Positions 1 to 5,581 of a stretch of DNA of 5,581 bases are shown in pieces. How positions within the stretch are numbered: position 1 is the first letter of the stretch; each line of letters begins with the position of its first letter. Below the pieces are notes generated by a model. It worked only from the letters and a program-made list of their open reading frames with translations, was not told the DNA's origin and did no database searches. The translations under genes were made by a program, and so were the position numbers. Origin of the DNA: Chloroflexota bacterium. Lineage in GTDB: Bacteria > Chloroflexota > Dehalococcoidia > Lucifugimonadales > Lucifugimonadaceae. The stretch is from contig VXTA01000312.1 of the NCBI GenBank assembly GCA_009837685.1, forward strand, positions 1 through 5,581. Reading direction: 5' to 3'.

Positions 1-36
1 AACCCCCTGCGTCTCGCTTCGTGCCCCCCTCTGAAT

Positions 37-55
37 CTCCCCCTGGGAAGGGGAG
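37..55. repeat. GC-rich imperfect hairpin in repeat-like non-coding DNA
   Basis: CTCCCC at 37-42 pairs with GGGGAG at 50-55 around a 7-nt loop. The surrounding 1-110 is C-rich then G-rich and holds no credible gene. It resembles the CCCTC/GAGGG interspersed repeats common in many bacterial genomes and is probably related to the element at 1062-1085. Confidence 0.5.
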
Positions 56-114
56 GGTAACGGGTGGCTACGCAAAAAGGGGAGGAGTGGGTGCCATCGT
101 CCGCCCGGCCCTCT

Positions 115-140
115 GGATACCCGCCTGCGCGGGTATGACG
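115..140. repeat. Interspersed hairpin repeat, copy 1
   Basis: ATACCCGC at 117-124 pairs perfectly with GCGGGTAT at 129-136 around loop CTGC, an 8-bp stem. It is flanked by GG on the left and GACG on the right, the same flanks as the copy at 3003-3028. It begins 8 nt beyond the bL9 stop codon, so in the bL9 transcript it would form a 3' hairpin. There is no U tract after it, so an ordinary intrinsic terminator is not supported. Confidence 0.75.
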
Positions 141-144
141 GGGG

Positions 145-921
145 TTAGCTGACGGTGAACCAGGAAACGGCTTCTAGGCTGTCGGCGTCGGTATCGCCGT
201 CAGTTCTGCCGGGGCCCCACAGGATGACGGTGCCTTCGGTCTTCATTTCGTTGAGACGGTCGCGTACTGATTGTCGAAGCTTGCCTTCGCCTTTGCCGTG
301 GATGACCCTGAATTGCGGAATATTGCGAGCCAAAATGCGCCCGGCTATGAGCGCCAATGCATCGACGGCTTGCGGCTCTTCCCAAGCGTGCATATCGATC
401 TCGCCGCTGGCCAAAATCTCATCGGTAATGGCGTACTGGTCGGTGGTTGATTCCTCGTCTTCTGCCTCGACAACATCCTCGGATACGACGTTCAATGTGA
501 TGGTCGCGTCGATCTCCTCCATGAAGCGGACGGGTAGTCGGTAAGTTCCGACGATCCGGATCTGCTCCTGCATTCGTACGCGCTTGCGTTCGATCGTGCG
601 CCCGGTGAGTTCGGACAGACGGGCGGCGATCATGGTGTTGGTGACGGAGCCGTAGAGACGTCCGGTAGGGCCGGTTCTGACGGTCAGCTCGACCGGGTTT
701 TCGGCGAGTTCGGCTGCGATGTCGCGCCACTCGTTGAGTTCGCGCAGGCGGCGTTCCTCGGCTTCGGCCCGGAGTTTTTCCGCACGTCGCAGCTGGTGTT
801 CTGTAGCGAGTACGGCGATGCCACGAGGGATCAGATAGTTGCGTGCGAATCCGTTCTTGACTTCACGGATATCGCCGGCTCGCGCGGTCGGGAGCTCGTC
901 TTCAAGGAACAGGACTTTCAT
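145..921 (-). CDS. rplI: Ribosomal protein bL9 fused to a C-terminal Smr domain
   Basis: A 258-residue protein, against about 150 for ordinary bL9. Residues 1-40 are the bL9 rRNA-binding domain (MKVLFLEDE start, then NGFARNYLIPRG). Residues 41-75 are a charged helix matching the bL9 connecting helix. Residues 76-149 are the bL9 C-terminal domain (GRLYGSVTN at 87-95, TYRLPV at 126-131). An acidic linker follows (150-173). Residues 174-258 read as an Smr domain: EIDMH at 174-178 supplies the DxH motif, then an amphipathic helix, then VIHGKGEGKLR at 206-216, the family's HGKG signature. Family knowledge: bL9 sits at the base of the L1 stalk, and Smr domains are nucleases of which SmrB cleaves mRNA at collided ribosomes. 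The usual Gly after DxH is Ala179, and the final strand lacks the common GG.G.T pattern. I chose ATG at 921 because it gives the canonical bL9 N-terminus; only a weak GAG lies upstream. The L9 call is near certain. The Smr call rests on motif reading, and nuclease activity is inference. Confidence 0.93.
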   Translation of the reverse strand: MKVLFLEDELPTARAGDIREVKNGFARNYLIPRGIAVLATEHQLRRAEKLRAEAEERRLRELNEWRDIAAELAENPVELTVRTGPTGRLYGSVTNTMIAARLSELTGRTIERKRVRMQEQIRIVGTYRLPVRFMEEIDATITLNVVSEDVVEAEDEESTTDQYAITDEILASGEIDMHAWEEPQAVDALALIAGRILARNIPQFRVIHGKGEGKLRQSVRDRLNEMKTEGTVILWGPGRTDGDTDADSLEAVSWFTVS

Positions 922-1061
922 GGTTGAGTTTTCTCGGTTAAGTGTTGTGCGACCGTAGTTTGTGGGTTTACGCACTTGCGTTGTTGCCAACCTACGATTC
1001 TACAACTTGGGCATATTGTGGCATTGCGAGATTGTTGTCTTTGCTTTCCCCCTCACCCTGG

Positions 1062-1085
1062 CCCTCTCCCACGGAGGGGAGAGGG
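1062..1085. repeat. CCCTCTCCC/GGGAGAGGG interspersed hairpin repeat
   Basis: CCCTCTCCC at 1062-1070 pairs perfectly with GGGAGAGGG at 1077-1085 around a 6-nt loop. Upstream CCCTCACCCTGG completes the look of a repeat seen in many bacterial genomes. Sited between divergent genes, it may be a neutral repeat or an RNA hairpin in either 5' leader. Confidence 0.7.
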
Positions 1086-1158
1086 GATTGTTATTTGTGC
1101 GTCTATTCGCTTCGCGAAGGGGGTGTGTTGTTGGGATCATGCGAAGATGAAGTGCACG

Positions 1159-1171
1159 GGGTAATATACCC
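1159..1171 (+). promoter_or_regulatory. Palindrome overlapping a possible acsA -10 element
   Basis: GGGTA and TACCC flank ATA in perfect inverted symmetry. The TAATAT inside it (1162-1167) matches four of six positions of a -10 box, about 68 nt before the acsA start. No convincing -35 box lies at the right distance, so both a promoter and an operator here are tentative. Confidence 0.25.
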
Positions 1172-1222
1172 GCATAGCCTATTTACCCTCAGTACTCAAG
1201 ACACGTCCGAAGATAGAGACAG

Positions 1223-1226
1223 GGAG
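1223..1226 (+). promoter_or_regulatory. Ribosome binding site for acsA that decides the TTG start
   Basis: GGAG, within AGGGAG at 1221-1226, lies 8 nt before the TTG at 1235. The first in-frame ATG is 39 codons later, inside a conserved-looking region, so this site supports the TTG start. Confidence 0.65.
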
Positions 1227-1234
1227 CAAGCGAG

Positions 1235-2992
1235 TTGGATTTCGAACAGATCGATAAAACGGCGGTCAATGATCCCGCGCAGCAACCAAACCTCGAAGAT
1301 TATGCTGCGACACGCGCCGATTTCGATTGGTGGCGCGACGCGTTCGAGAGGATGGACTGGTTGCCGAGCGGCGGTCTGAATAATGCGTACGAGGCGGTCG
1401 ATCGACACGTAGCGCATGGTCACGGCGACAAACTCGCCATGATCTGGATCGGAAAGAACGGCGAGGAAGAACGATATACATACGCCGAATTCAAACGCGA
1501 ATCCGATCGTTTCGGTGCGGTCATGAACAATTTGGGTATCGAGTTGGGCGACCGCGTTTTTATCTTCATGGACCGATTGCCGGAGTTGTACATCGCGGCG
1601 ATGGGAATTCTGAAGGCGGGCGGTGTAATCGCTCCGCTGTTCTCAGCCTTCGGACCAGACCCCGTACGTGATCGGATGCTCGACGCGGGTGCGAAGTATC
1701 TAGTTACCAGCCCGGATTTGAGGGGCAAGATTTCGGTGATTCTGCCGGACATTGAGACGCTCAAAAGCGTTATCAGCGTCGACAAAGATGGTCGTTCCGG
1801 CGAACCTCTCGCCAATGGGGACCTTGACTACTACGAGCTGATGGGGGCGGCTGATCCTGATGATTTCACGATGGCGGATACGACGCAGTATGACTTCGCG
1901 ATCATGCACTACACGTCGGGTTCGACCGGCAAGCCCAAAGGTGTGCTGCATCGCCATCAAGCGGTGATTCAGCAGTGGATCACTGGGCATTGGGCCCTTG
2001 ATCTCAAGCACGATGATGTCTATTTCTGCACTGCTGATCCGGGATGGGTAACTGGCACATCGTACGGGATGATGGCGCCGTGGACGAACGGCGTCACGCA
2101 GATCATCTACGAAGGTGGTTTCAGCGCGTCTGGTTGGTACAAGGTGATACAGGACTACGATGTCACCGTTTGGTACACCGCGCCGACGGCGGTTCGTCTG
2201 CTGATGCGCGCTGGCGGCGACGTGGTGAAGCAGTACGACATGTCGTCGCTGAGATTCATCGGATCGGTAGGCGAGCCTCTCAATCCTGAAGCGGTGGTCT
2301 GGGGGAACCGATACTTCGATATGCCGATCCACGACAACTGGTGGCAGACGGAGACGGGTGCGATCATGTGCGCCAACTTCGCGTCGATGGCGGTGCGACC
2401 CGGCTCGATGGGGAGGCCGTTCCCGGGTGTGACGATGGGGGTGTTAGACGACCAGTTCAACGAGATGGGGCCTGGAGAAGCCGGAAGCCTCGCGGTTCGC
2501 CCTGGCTGGCCGTCGATGATGTACACGTACTGGCAGCAGGACGAGATGTACAACTCCCGCTTCAAGAAGGGCTGGTACATCACGGGTGACCAGGCGAGCA
2601 TCGACGAGGACGGGTATTTCTGGTTCCAAGGCAGGGCGGATGATGTGATCAACACTGCCGGACACCTTGTCGGTCCGTTCGAGGTCGAATCGGCGTTGAT
2701 CGAGCACGAGGCGGTAGCGGAAGCTGGCGTTATCGGCAAACCCGATCCGATAGCGATGGAGATTGTCAAAGCGTTCGTGACGCTAAATCCGGGTTACGAA
2801 GCTGGAACTCAACTCCGGCGCGAGTTGATGCGATTCGCGCGAGATCGGCTTTCTGCCGGAGTAGCTCCGCGCGAGATCGACTTCATCGACATCATGCCGA
2901 AGACACGTTCTGGCAAGATCATGCGCCGCCTCCTAAAAGCGCGAGAACTAGGCCTCCCAGAAGGCGACACCTCGACACTGGAAGACGACTAG
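1235..2992 (+). CDS. acsA: Acetyl-CoA synthetase, AMP-forming (acetate--CoA ligase)
   Basis: A 585-residue cytosolic ligase that activates acetate with ATP to acetyl-adenylate and then transfers it to CoA. It belongs to the ANL adenylating family. Visible motifs are the P-loop YTSGSTGKPKG at 226-236, NWWQTETG at 368-375, the Y..GD motif around 448-452, the hinge region GRADDVI at 466-472, and PKTRSGK at 555-561 with Lys561 as the likely adenylation lysine. Tryptophans in the WWQTE motif narrow the acyl pocket in known acetyl-CoA synthetases, so acetate or propionate is more likely than a medium-chain acid. Length and the C-terminal GDTSTLED resemble Bacillus-type AcsA (about 570 residues) more than the roughly 650-residue enterobacterial Acs. 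The A8 loop reads AGHLVGPFEVE, with Leu where other relatives have Arg or Lys; I recall this form in related sequences, so it is probably not a defect. TTG is chosen as start because GGAG ends 8 nt upstream and the next in-frame Met is residue 40. Propionyl-CoA synthetase is the main alternative. Confidence 0.95.
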   Translation: MDFEQIDKTAVNDPAQQPNLEDYAATRADFDWWRDAFERMDWLPSGGLNNAYEAVDRHVAHGHGDKLAMIWIGKNGEEERYTYAEFKRESDRFGAVMNNLGIELGDRVFIFMDRLPELYIAAMGILKAGGVIAPLFSAFGPDPVRDRMLDAGAKYLVTSPDLRGKISVILPDIETLKSVISVDKDGRSGEPLANGDLDYYELMGAADPDDFTMADTTQYDFAIMHYTSGSTGKPKGVLHRHQAVIQQWITGHWALDLKHDDVYFCTADPGWVTGTSYGMMAPWTNGVTQIIYEGGFSASGWYKVIQDYDVTVWYTAPTAVRLLMRAGGDVVKQYDMSSLRFIGSVGEPLNPEAVVWGNRYFDMPIHDNWWQTETGAIMCANFASMAVRPGSMGRPFPGVTMGVLDDQFNEMGPGEAGSLAVRPGWPSMMYTYWQQDEMYNSRFKKGWYITGDQASIDEDGYFWFQGRADDVINTAGHLVGPFEVESALIEHEAVAEAGVIGKPDPIAMEIVKAFVTLNPGYEAGTQLRRELMRFARDRLSAGVAPREIDFIDIMPKTRSGKIMRRLLKARELGLPEGDTSTLEDD

Positions 2993-3002
2993 GAGACGAT
3001 CT

Positions 3003-3028
3003 GGATTCCCGCCTGCGCGGGAAAGACG
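3003..3028. repeat. Interspersed hairpin repeat, copy 2
   Basis: TTCCCGC at 3006-3012 pairs perfectly with GCGGGAA at 3017-3023 around the same CTGC loop as copy 1. The A:T pair of copy 1 is replaced by T:A, a compensatory change. It sits 10 nt after the acsA stop codon. A half copy (GCGGGAATGAC) follows at 3038-3048. No U tract follows the hairpin. Confidence 0.75.
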
Positions 3029-3029
3029 T

Positions 3030-3074
3030 AAAAAGTCGCGGGAATGACAAAAAGTCGAGGAAAAACGAAAAGTC
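3030..3074. repeat. Three short AAAAGTC direct repeats before the dehydrogenase
   Basis: AAAAGTC occurs at 3031-3037, 3050-3056 and 3068-3074, at spacings of 19 and 18 nt. The first two are extended to AAAAAGTCG. The unit includes a half copy of the hairpin repeat (GCGGGAATGAC). This may be partial tandem duplication of the repeat element rather than a regulatory array. Confidence 0.5.
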
Positions 3075-3080
3075 TCACGA

Positions 3081-3084
3081 AAGG
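3081..3084 (+). promoter_or_regulatory. Ribosome binding site for the alcohol dehydrogenase
   Basis: AAGG, within AAAGGCGAG, lies 9 nt before the ATG at 3094. It is modest in strength, but the ATG and the following N-terminal strand fit the family. Confidence 0.5.
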
Positions 3085-3093
3085 CGAGCGAAA

Positions 3094-4170
3094 ATGCCCG
3101 ACGCAGCAGTATTCAGCACAGTTAATGAACCGTTGACGATCGAGGATATCTACGTAGACGATCCCGGTCCGTACGAGGTCTTGGTCAAAACCATGGCGAC
3201 GGGAGTCTGTCACTCCGACCTACATTTCGTCGAAGGCCTCTACACGATGGAGACGCCGGCAGTGATGGGGCATGAGGGAGCGGGGATCGTCGAGAAAGTT
3301 GGCGAGCTTGTCCAGGATGTGACTCCAGGTGACCATGTGATCCTCTGCCTTTCGGTGTACTGCGGAAGATGTCGGCACTGCATCACTGGTCACCCGGCGC
3401 GCTGCCAGACGAAGCCGATGCGCGGTGAAAACGAAGCGCCGCGGATATCGTGGGATGGACAACCGCTGGTGCAGATGGCGAATCTTGCGACTTACGCCGA
3501 GAAGATGCTGGTGCATGAGAACAGTGTGGTCAAGATTCGCGAAGACATGCCGTTCGAGGGAGCCGCGTTGATTGGATGTGGGGTGACGACGGGGGTCGGT
3601 GCGGCTCTGAACACTGCGCAGGTGGAGCCGGGTTCGACGGTTGCGGTATTCGGAGCGGGCGGTGTGGGTCTTGGAGTGATTCAAGGAGCGCGCATAGCCG
3701 GAGCGTTGCGAATCATCGCGGTTGACATTTCGGAGAACAAGCTAAAGACCGCCATGGATCTGGGCGCGACGGACATCGTCGATGCCTCAGACAGCGATCC
3801 CGTCGAAGCGATCATCAACCTCACCGAAGACGGTGCTGACTACACGTTCGAGGCGATAGGTCTCAAAGATGCCGCGGAGGCTTGTTGGGACTCGTTAGGG
3901 ACGGGTGGAACAGCGACGTTGATCGGGATGATCCCAGAGGGCACCAAGATCGAGATTCCGACGACGGGGATGCGCGAGCGGAAGATCCAGGGTTGCAGCA
4001 TGGGCTCCAATCGATTCAAGGTAGATATGCCCAGATACGTCGAGTTCTATCGACAGGGCAGGTTGCTATTGGACGAGATGGTGACACGCCGGCTTAAACT
4101 TTCAGACATCAACGAAGCGTTTCGCGCGATGAAGGCAGGTGAAGTCGCCCGCTCTGTGATCATGATCTAG
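3094..4170 (+). CDS. Zinc-dependent alcohol dehydrogenase, class III-like MDR family
   Basis: A 358-residue medium-chain dehydrogenase predicted to oxidise an alcohol or adduct to an aldehyde-level product with NAD. The GroES-like catalytic domain holds probable catalytic zinc ligands Cys39 (GVCHSDLH), His60-Glu61 (MGHEGAG) and Cys162 (IGCGVTTG). The structural zinc lobe has four cysteines: 90, 93, 96 and 104. The Rossmann fold starts with GAGGVG at 187-192, and Asp211 at the end of the second strand points to NAD rather than NADP. The C-terminal part returns to the catalytic domain and contains a VDMPRYVEFY segment and the D-I-N-E-A-F helix typical of class III and NDMA-type enzymes. The ATG is preceded by AAGG ending 9 nt upstream. 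It follows acsA on the same strand after 101 nt of repeat-containing DNA, so co-transcription is possible but not shown. The substrate cannot be told: formaldehyde-thiol adducts, ethanol and longer alcohols are all possible. Confidence 0.92.
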   Translation: MPDAAVFSTVNEPLTIEDIYVDDPGPYEVLVKTMATGVCHSDLHFVEGLYTMETPAVMGHEGAGIVEKVGELVQDVTPGDHVILCLSVYCGRCRHCITGHPARCQTKPMRGENEAPRISWDGQPLVQMANLATYAEKMLVHENSVVKIREDMPFEGAALIGCGVTTGVGAALNTAQVEPGSTVAVFGAGGVGLGVIQGARIAGALRIIAVDISENKLKTAMDLGATDIVDASDSDPVEAIINLTEDGADYTFEAIGLKDAAEACWDSLGTGGTATLIGMIPEGTKIEIPTTGMRERKIQGCSMGSNRFKVDMPRYVEFYRQGRLLLDEMVTRRLKLSDINEAFRAMKAGEVARSVIMI

Positions 4171-4272
4171 GGTTTGCGGCCCGATGTCGAGATTGAAGAC
4201 GATATTGCTCGCACGAGCCTGCGGCTTGGGTCTGCAAGAAGTCCCTCGATCGGAGTCGGCTTTGCAACGCGG

Positions 4273-4288
4273 TCAATCAATGGATTGA
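4273..4288. repeat. Short inverted repeat TCAATC/GATTGA
   Basis: TCAATC at 4273-4278 and GATTGA at 4283-4288 are exact inverse complements around loop AATG. It is short enough to be chance, but it sits just upstream of the larger inverted repeat in the same 240-nt gap. Nothing else was recognised in 4171-4410. Confidence 0.3.
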
Positions 4289-4319
4289 ATCGGCGTTGTT
4301 GTACCCTAGTTTGTTGTCT

Positions 4320-4343
4320 GATCGCAAACCCTAGTTTGCGATC
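4320..4343. repeat. Perfect 10-bp inverted repeat upstream of the spondin-like gene
   Basis: GATCGCAAAC at 4320-4329 and GTTTGCGATC at 4334-4343 are exact inverse complements around loop CCTA. It lies 150 nt after the dehydrogenase stop and 67 nt before the TTG start. It could be a hairpin ending the upstream transcript, but no U run follows; it could also be a protein-binding operator. The sequence CCCTAGTTTG inside it recurs at 4304-4313, giving a 10-bp direct repeat 25 nt apart. Confidence 0.6.
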
Positions 4344-4399
4344 GCTTCGTATTTGAAAGTCAAAGGGATCACTCCCGGATTTTGCCGGATCGCCAAAAA

Positions 4400-4405
4400 G
4401 AGGTG
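4400..4405 (+). promoter_or_regulatory. Ribosome binding site for the spondin-like gene
   Basis: GAGGTG is a six-base match to the anti-Shine-Dalgarno complement and ends 5 nt before the TTG at 4411. An ATG at 4407 is only 1 nt away and in another frame. The TTG frame begins with a convincing signal peptide, so the TTG is preferred. Confidence 0.65.
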
Positions 4406-4410
4406 CATGC

Positions 4411-5581
4411 TTGAAACGCGTCATATTGAGCGCCACGCTTGTTGCGTTTTTGACTTTAGCGGTCTTTTCCTCGCAGTCGCAGTCAACTGAAGCTCAACAG
4501 ACCAAAGACTTCCAACTGACGGTTCGGAATATCACTGCGCGGCAGCCGATATCTCCGCCCATCGTGGTAGTTCACGATAGCAGCGCCGTTTTACTGCCGT
4601 CATCTGCTGGACGGTTGGAAGGATTAGAGGCGTTCGCGGAATCTGGGGACCAACCCGAATTGATGGAATCGCTAAGGGGACGGTCTGGAGTGAAGGATGT
4701 GTTGAGGTTTGGCGGTGTGCTCAATCCCAACAGTCAGCAAACCCTGCTTCGCGTCCCTGCTGATCCAGGGGACCGCATCAGTGTCTTAGGTTCGCTTCAA
4801 TGTACGAATGACGGAATAACCTTGGGCACCATCATGGTGTCGGATGATGGTTCGCCGAGCTTCGGATCGGGAACGGTGTGGGACGCGGGTACTGAGGAGA
4901 ACGACGAATCACGTGCCACAGTTCCGTGTCCGGAACCGGGTTGGGAGGGAGAAGGAGTTTCCAATCTTGATACAGCGGATGGCGAAGGAAGCATCAGTCG
5001 TCATCCGGGTATTTCTGGCAATGGCGACCTCGGTGCAGTATTCGGCTGGGACCATACTGTCATCGAGATCGCTCTGGATGAGCGCGGTGCCCGCCCTGCC
5101 CGCGCGTTTGAAGTCGGCGCGACCCTAGAAAATCGAACAACCGGTCAACCGATCACGCCGCCTGTTGTGGTTGTTCACGACAAAAACGTTGACGTGATCG
5201 AGTACACGCGACCTAGGGAATTGCCAGGCATCGACGCGCTATCGGAAAGCGGCGACGGTTCAGTTCTCATCGCAACACTCGCTGAGAGACCCGGAGTCGT
5301 GTCTGTCCGGCAGTGGTGGACTGATGGGCCGATCGTGCCAGATAGCTCATTCAGTGGTAACGCACGCGCTTTTGTTGGAAACAGTGTGACGGTGTTGGGC
5401 ATGTTTGCGTGCACAAATGATGGCTACATCGTGGCTTCCGCGGAGGTCAAAGGATCGTCGCTAAACGTCCAGAGGACATCGGGAATTGCCAAGGTTTTCG
5501 ACTCGGGGGCTGAAGACAACTTGGAGACTTCGGCTACGGTGCCTTGTTTGGGCGGGGAGTCAGCTGGCCTCTCGGAAGGGA
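4411..5581 (+). CDS. Secreted protein with tandem spondin-N-like domains, 3' truncated by window edge
   Basis: An open frame of 390 codons without a stop runs off the right edge. It starts with TTG, with GAGGTG ending 5 nt upstream. Residues 1-28 look like a signal peptide: Lys2-Arg3, a hydrophobic core at 4-19, and a possible cleavage near Glu27-Ala28-Gln29. Two copies of one domain follow, at about 34-223 and 233-390+. Shared landmarks are QPISPPIVVVHD (45-56) and QPITPPVVVVHD (246-257); ESGD at 77-80 and 279-282; CTNDG at 131-135 and 334-338; a D.G.E.N motif at 158-164 and 364-370; and ATVPC ending at Cys173 and Cys379. The offset between copies is about 200 residues. The pattern matches bacterial Spondin_N proteins as I remember them. 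Two cysteines per copy (131/173 and 334/379) could form one disulfide each outside the cytoplasm. Copy 1 ends with HPGISG then a WDHTVIEIAL strand. The function is unknown; surface attachment or an extracellular-matrix role is only a guess. No acidic cluster or catalytic motif stands out. Confidence 0.85.
   Translation, partial: MKRVILSATLVAFLTLAVFSSQSQSTEAQQTKDFQLTVRNITARQPISPPIVVVHDSSAVLLPSSAGRLEGLEAFAESGDQPELMESLRGRSGVKDVLRFGGVLNPNSQQTLLRVPADPGDRISVLGSLQCTNDGITLGTIMVSDDGSPSFGSGTVWDAGTEENDESRATVPCPEPGWEGEGVSNLDTADGEGSISRHPGISGNGDLGAVFGWDHTVIEIALDERGARPARAFEVGATLENRTTGQPITPPVVVVHDKNVDVIEYTRPRELPGIDALSESGDGSVLIATLAERPGVVSVRQWWTDGPIVPDSSFSGNARAFVGNSVTVLGMFACTNDGYIVASAEVKGSSLNVQRTSGIAKVFDSGAEDNLETSATVPCLGGESAGLSEG

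Larger units (their letters stand above)
922..1234. other. Divergent intergenic region between bL9 and acsA
   Basis: These 313 nt separate two genes that point away from each other, so promoters for both should lie here. It holds a CCCTCTCCC hairpin repeat (1062-1085), the 10-bp palindrome CTTCGCGAAG (1110-1119) and a GGGTA-ATA-TACCC palindrome (1159-1171). For bL9, TAGAAT on the minus strand at 997-1002 is a possible -10, but no good -35 accompanies it. No credible gene was found; the small frames here cross the repeat and lack a family pattern. Confidence 0.6.

Noticed and set aside
1..144. A CRISPR array or mobile-element end at the left edge
   Set aside because: There are no evenly spaced direct repeats and no transposase coding. 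The region holds only short hairpin repeats.
155..544. 129-codon plus-strand frame opposite the bL9 tail
   Set aside because: Antisense to the bL9-Smr gene. Its Ser/Arg-rich composition fits a codon-bias shadow, and no family pattern is visible.
466..561. A possible defect in AcsA: Leu in the A8 loop (AGHLVG) where other relatives have Arg or Lys
   Set aside because: This concerns protein residues near 475-480 of the acsA product (about nt 2657-2674), not window bases. I recall the same loop in related synthetases, and all other motifs are intact.
145..990. Longer bL9 reading frame starting at TTG 988-990, adding 23 residues
   Set aside because: The ATG at 919-921 gives the canonical bL9 N-terminus MKVLFLEDE. 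The extra residues match nothing known, and a possible -10 box lies just beyond them.
942..1379. 145-codon plus-strand frame across the intergenic repeat and acsA start
   Set aside because: It reads through the CCCTC hairpin repeat and overlaps the well-supported acsA start in another frame.
1700..2769. Long minus-strand frames (210 and 204 codons) inside acsA
   Set aside because: They oppose conserved acsA motifs and show no recognisable domains. Long antisense frames are expected in genes of this composition.
3220..3684. 154-codon minus-strand frame inside the dehydrogenase
   Set aside because: It is antisense to the zinc-binding and Rossmann coding sequence and is Arg/His-rich with no pattern.
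4844..5128. Short frames within 4797-5414 on both strands
   Set aside because: All lie inside the continuous spondin-like frame that starts at 4411, which carries the recognisable repeats.

Overview
The window looks bacterial, at roughly 55-58% GC by eye. It carries four protein genes: one on the minus strand and three on the plus strand, the last of which runs off the right edge. The organism cannot be named securely. The bL9 N-terminus (an ARAGD..EVKNGFARNYLIP pattern), a Bacillus/Chloroflexota-type acetyl-CoA synthetase, a class III-like zinc alcohol dehydrogenase, two TTG starts and scattered short hairpin repeats would all fit a Chloroflexota lineage such as environmental Dehalococcoidia/SAR202 relatives. 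That placement is inference from remembered family patterns, not a search.

Layout: 1-144 is non-coding and repeat-derived, with two hairpins. 145-921 (minus) encodes ribosomal protein bL9 with an unusual C-terminal extension that I read as a complete Smr domain. 922-1234 is a divergent intergenic region that holds a CCCTCTCCC-type hairpin repeat and a small palindrome. 1235-2992 (plus) is an AMP-forming acetyl-CoA synthetase (AcsA) starting at TTG. 2993-3093 holds a second copy of the GC-rich hairpin seen near position 120, plus a short AAAAGTC-repeat array. 3094-4170 (plus) is a zinc- and NAD-dependent alcohol dehydrogenase. 4171-4410 is intergenic, with a perfect 10-bp inverted repeat. From 4411 to the window end (plus) is the start of a secreted protein with two tandem spondin-N-like domains; it has no stop in the window and starts at TTG.

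How the genes relate: acsA and the dehydrogenase are co-directional, 101 nt apart, and could serve one route from alcohol or acetate to acetyl-CoA, although the aldehyde-oxidising step between them is not in the window. The spondin-like gene looks like a separate transcription unit. The bL9 gene is not next to its usual partners rpsF, ssb or rpsR on its upstream side; its upstream neighbour is the divergent acsA. What lies beyond position 1 is unknown.

The most interesting item is the bL9-Smr fusion. Stand-alone Smr proteins (SmrB) and the Smr domain of MutS2 act on collided ribosomes, and bL9 projects from the large subunit toward the neighbouring ribosome. This protein would physically build a collision-acting nuclease module into the ribosome itself.
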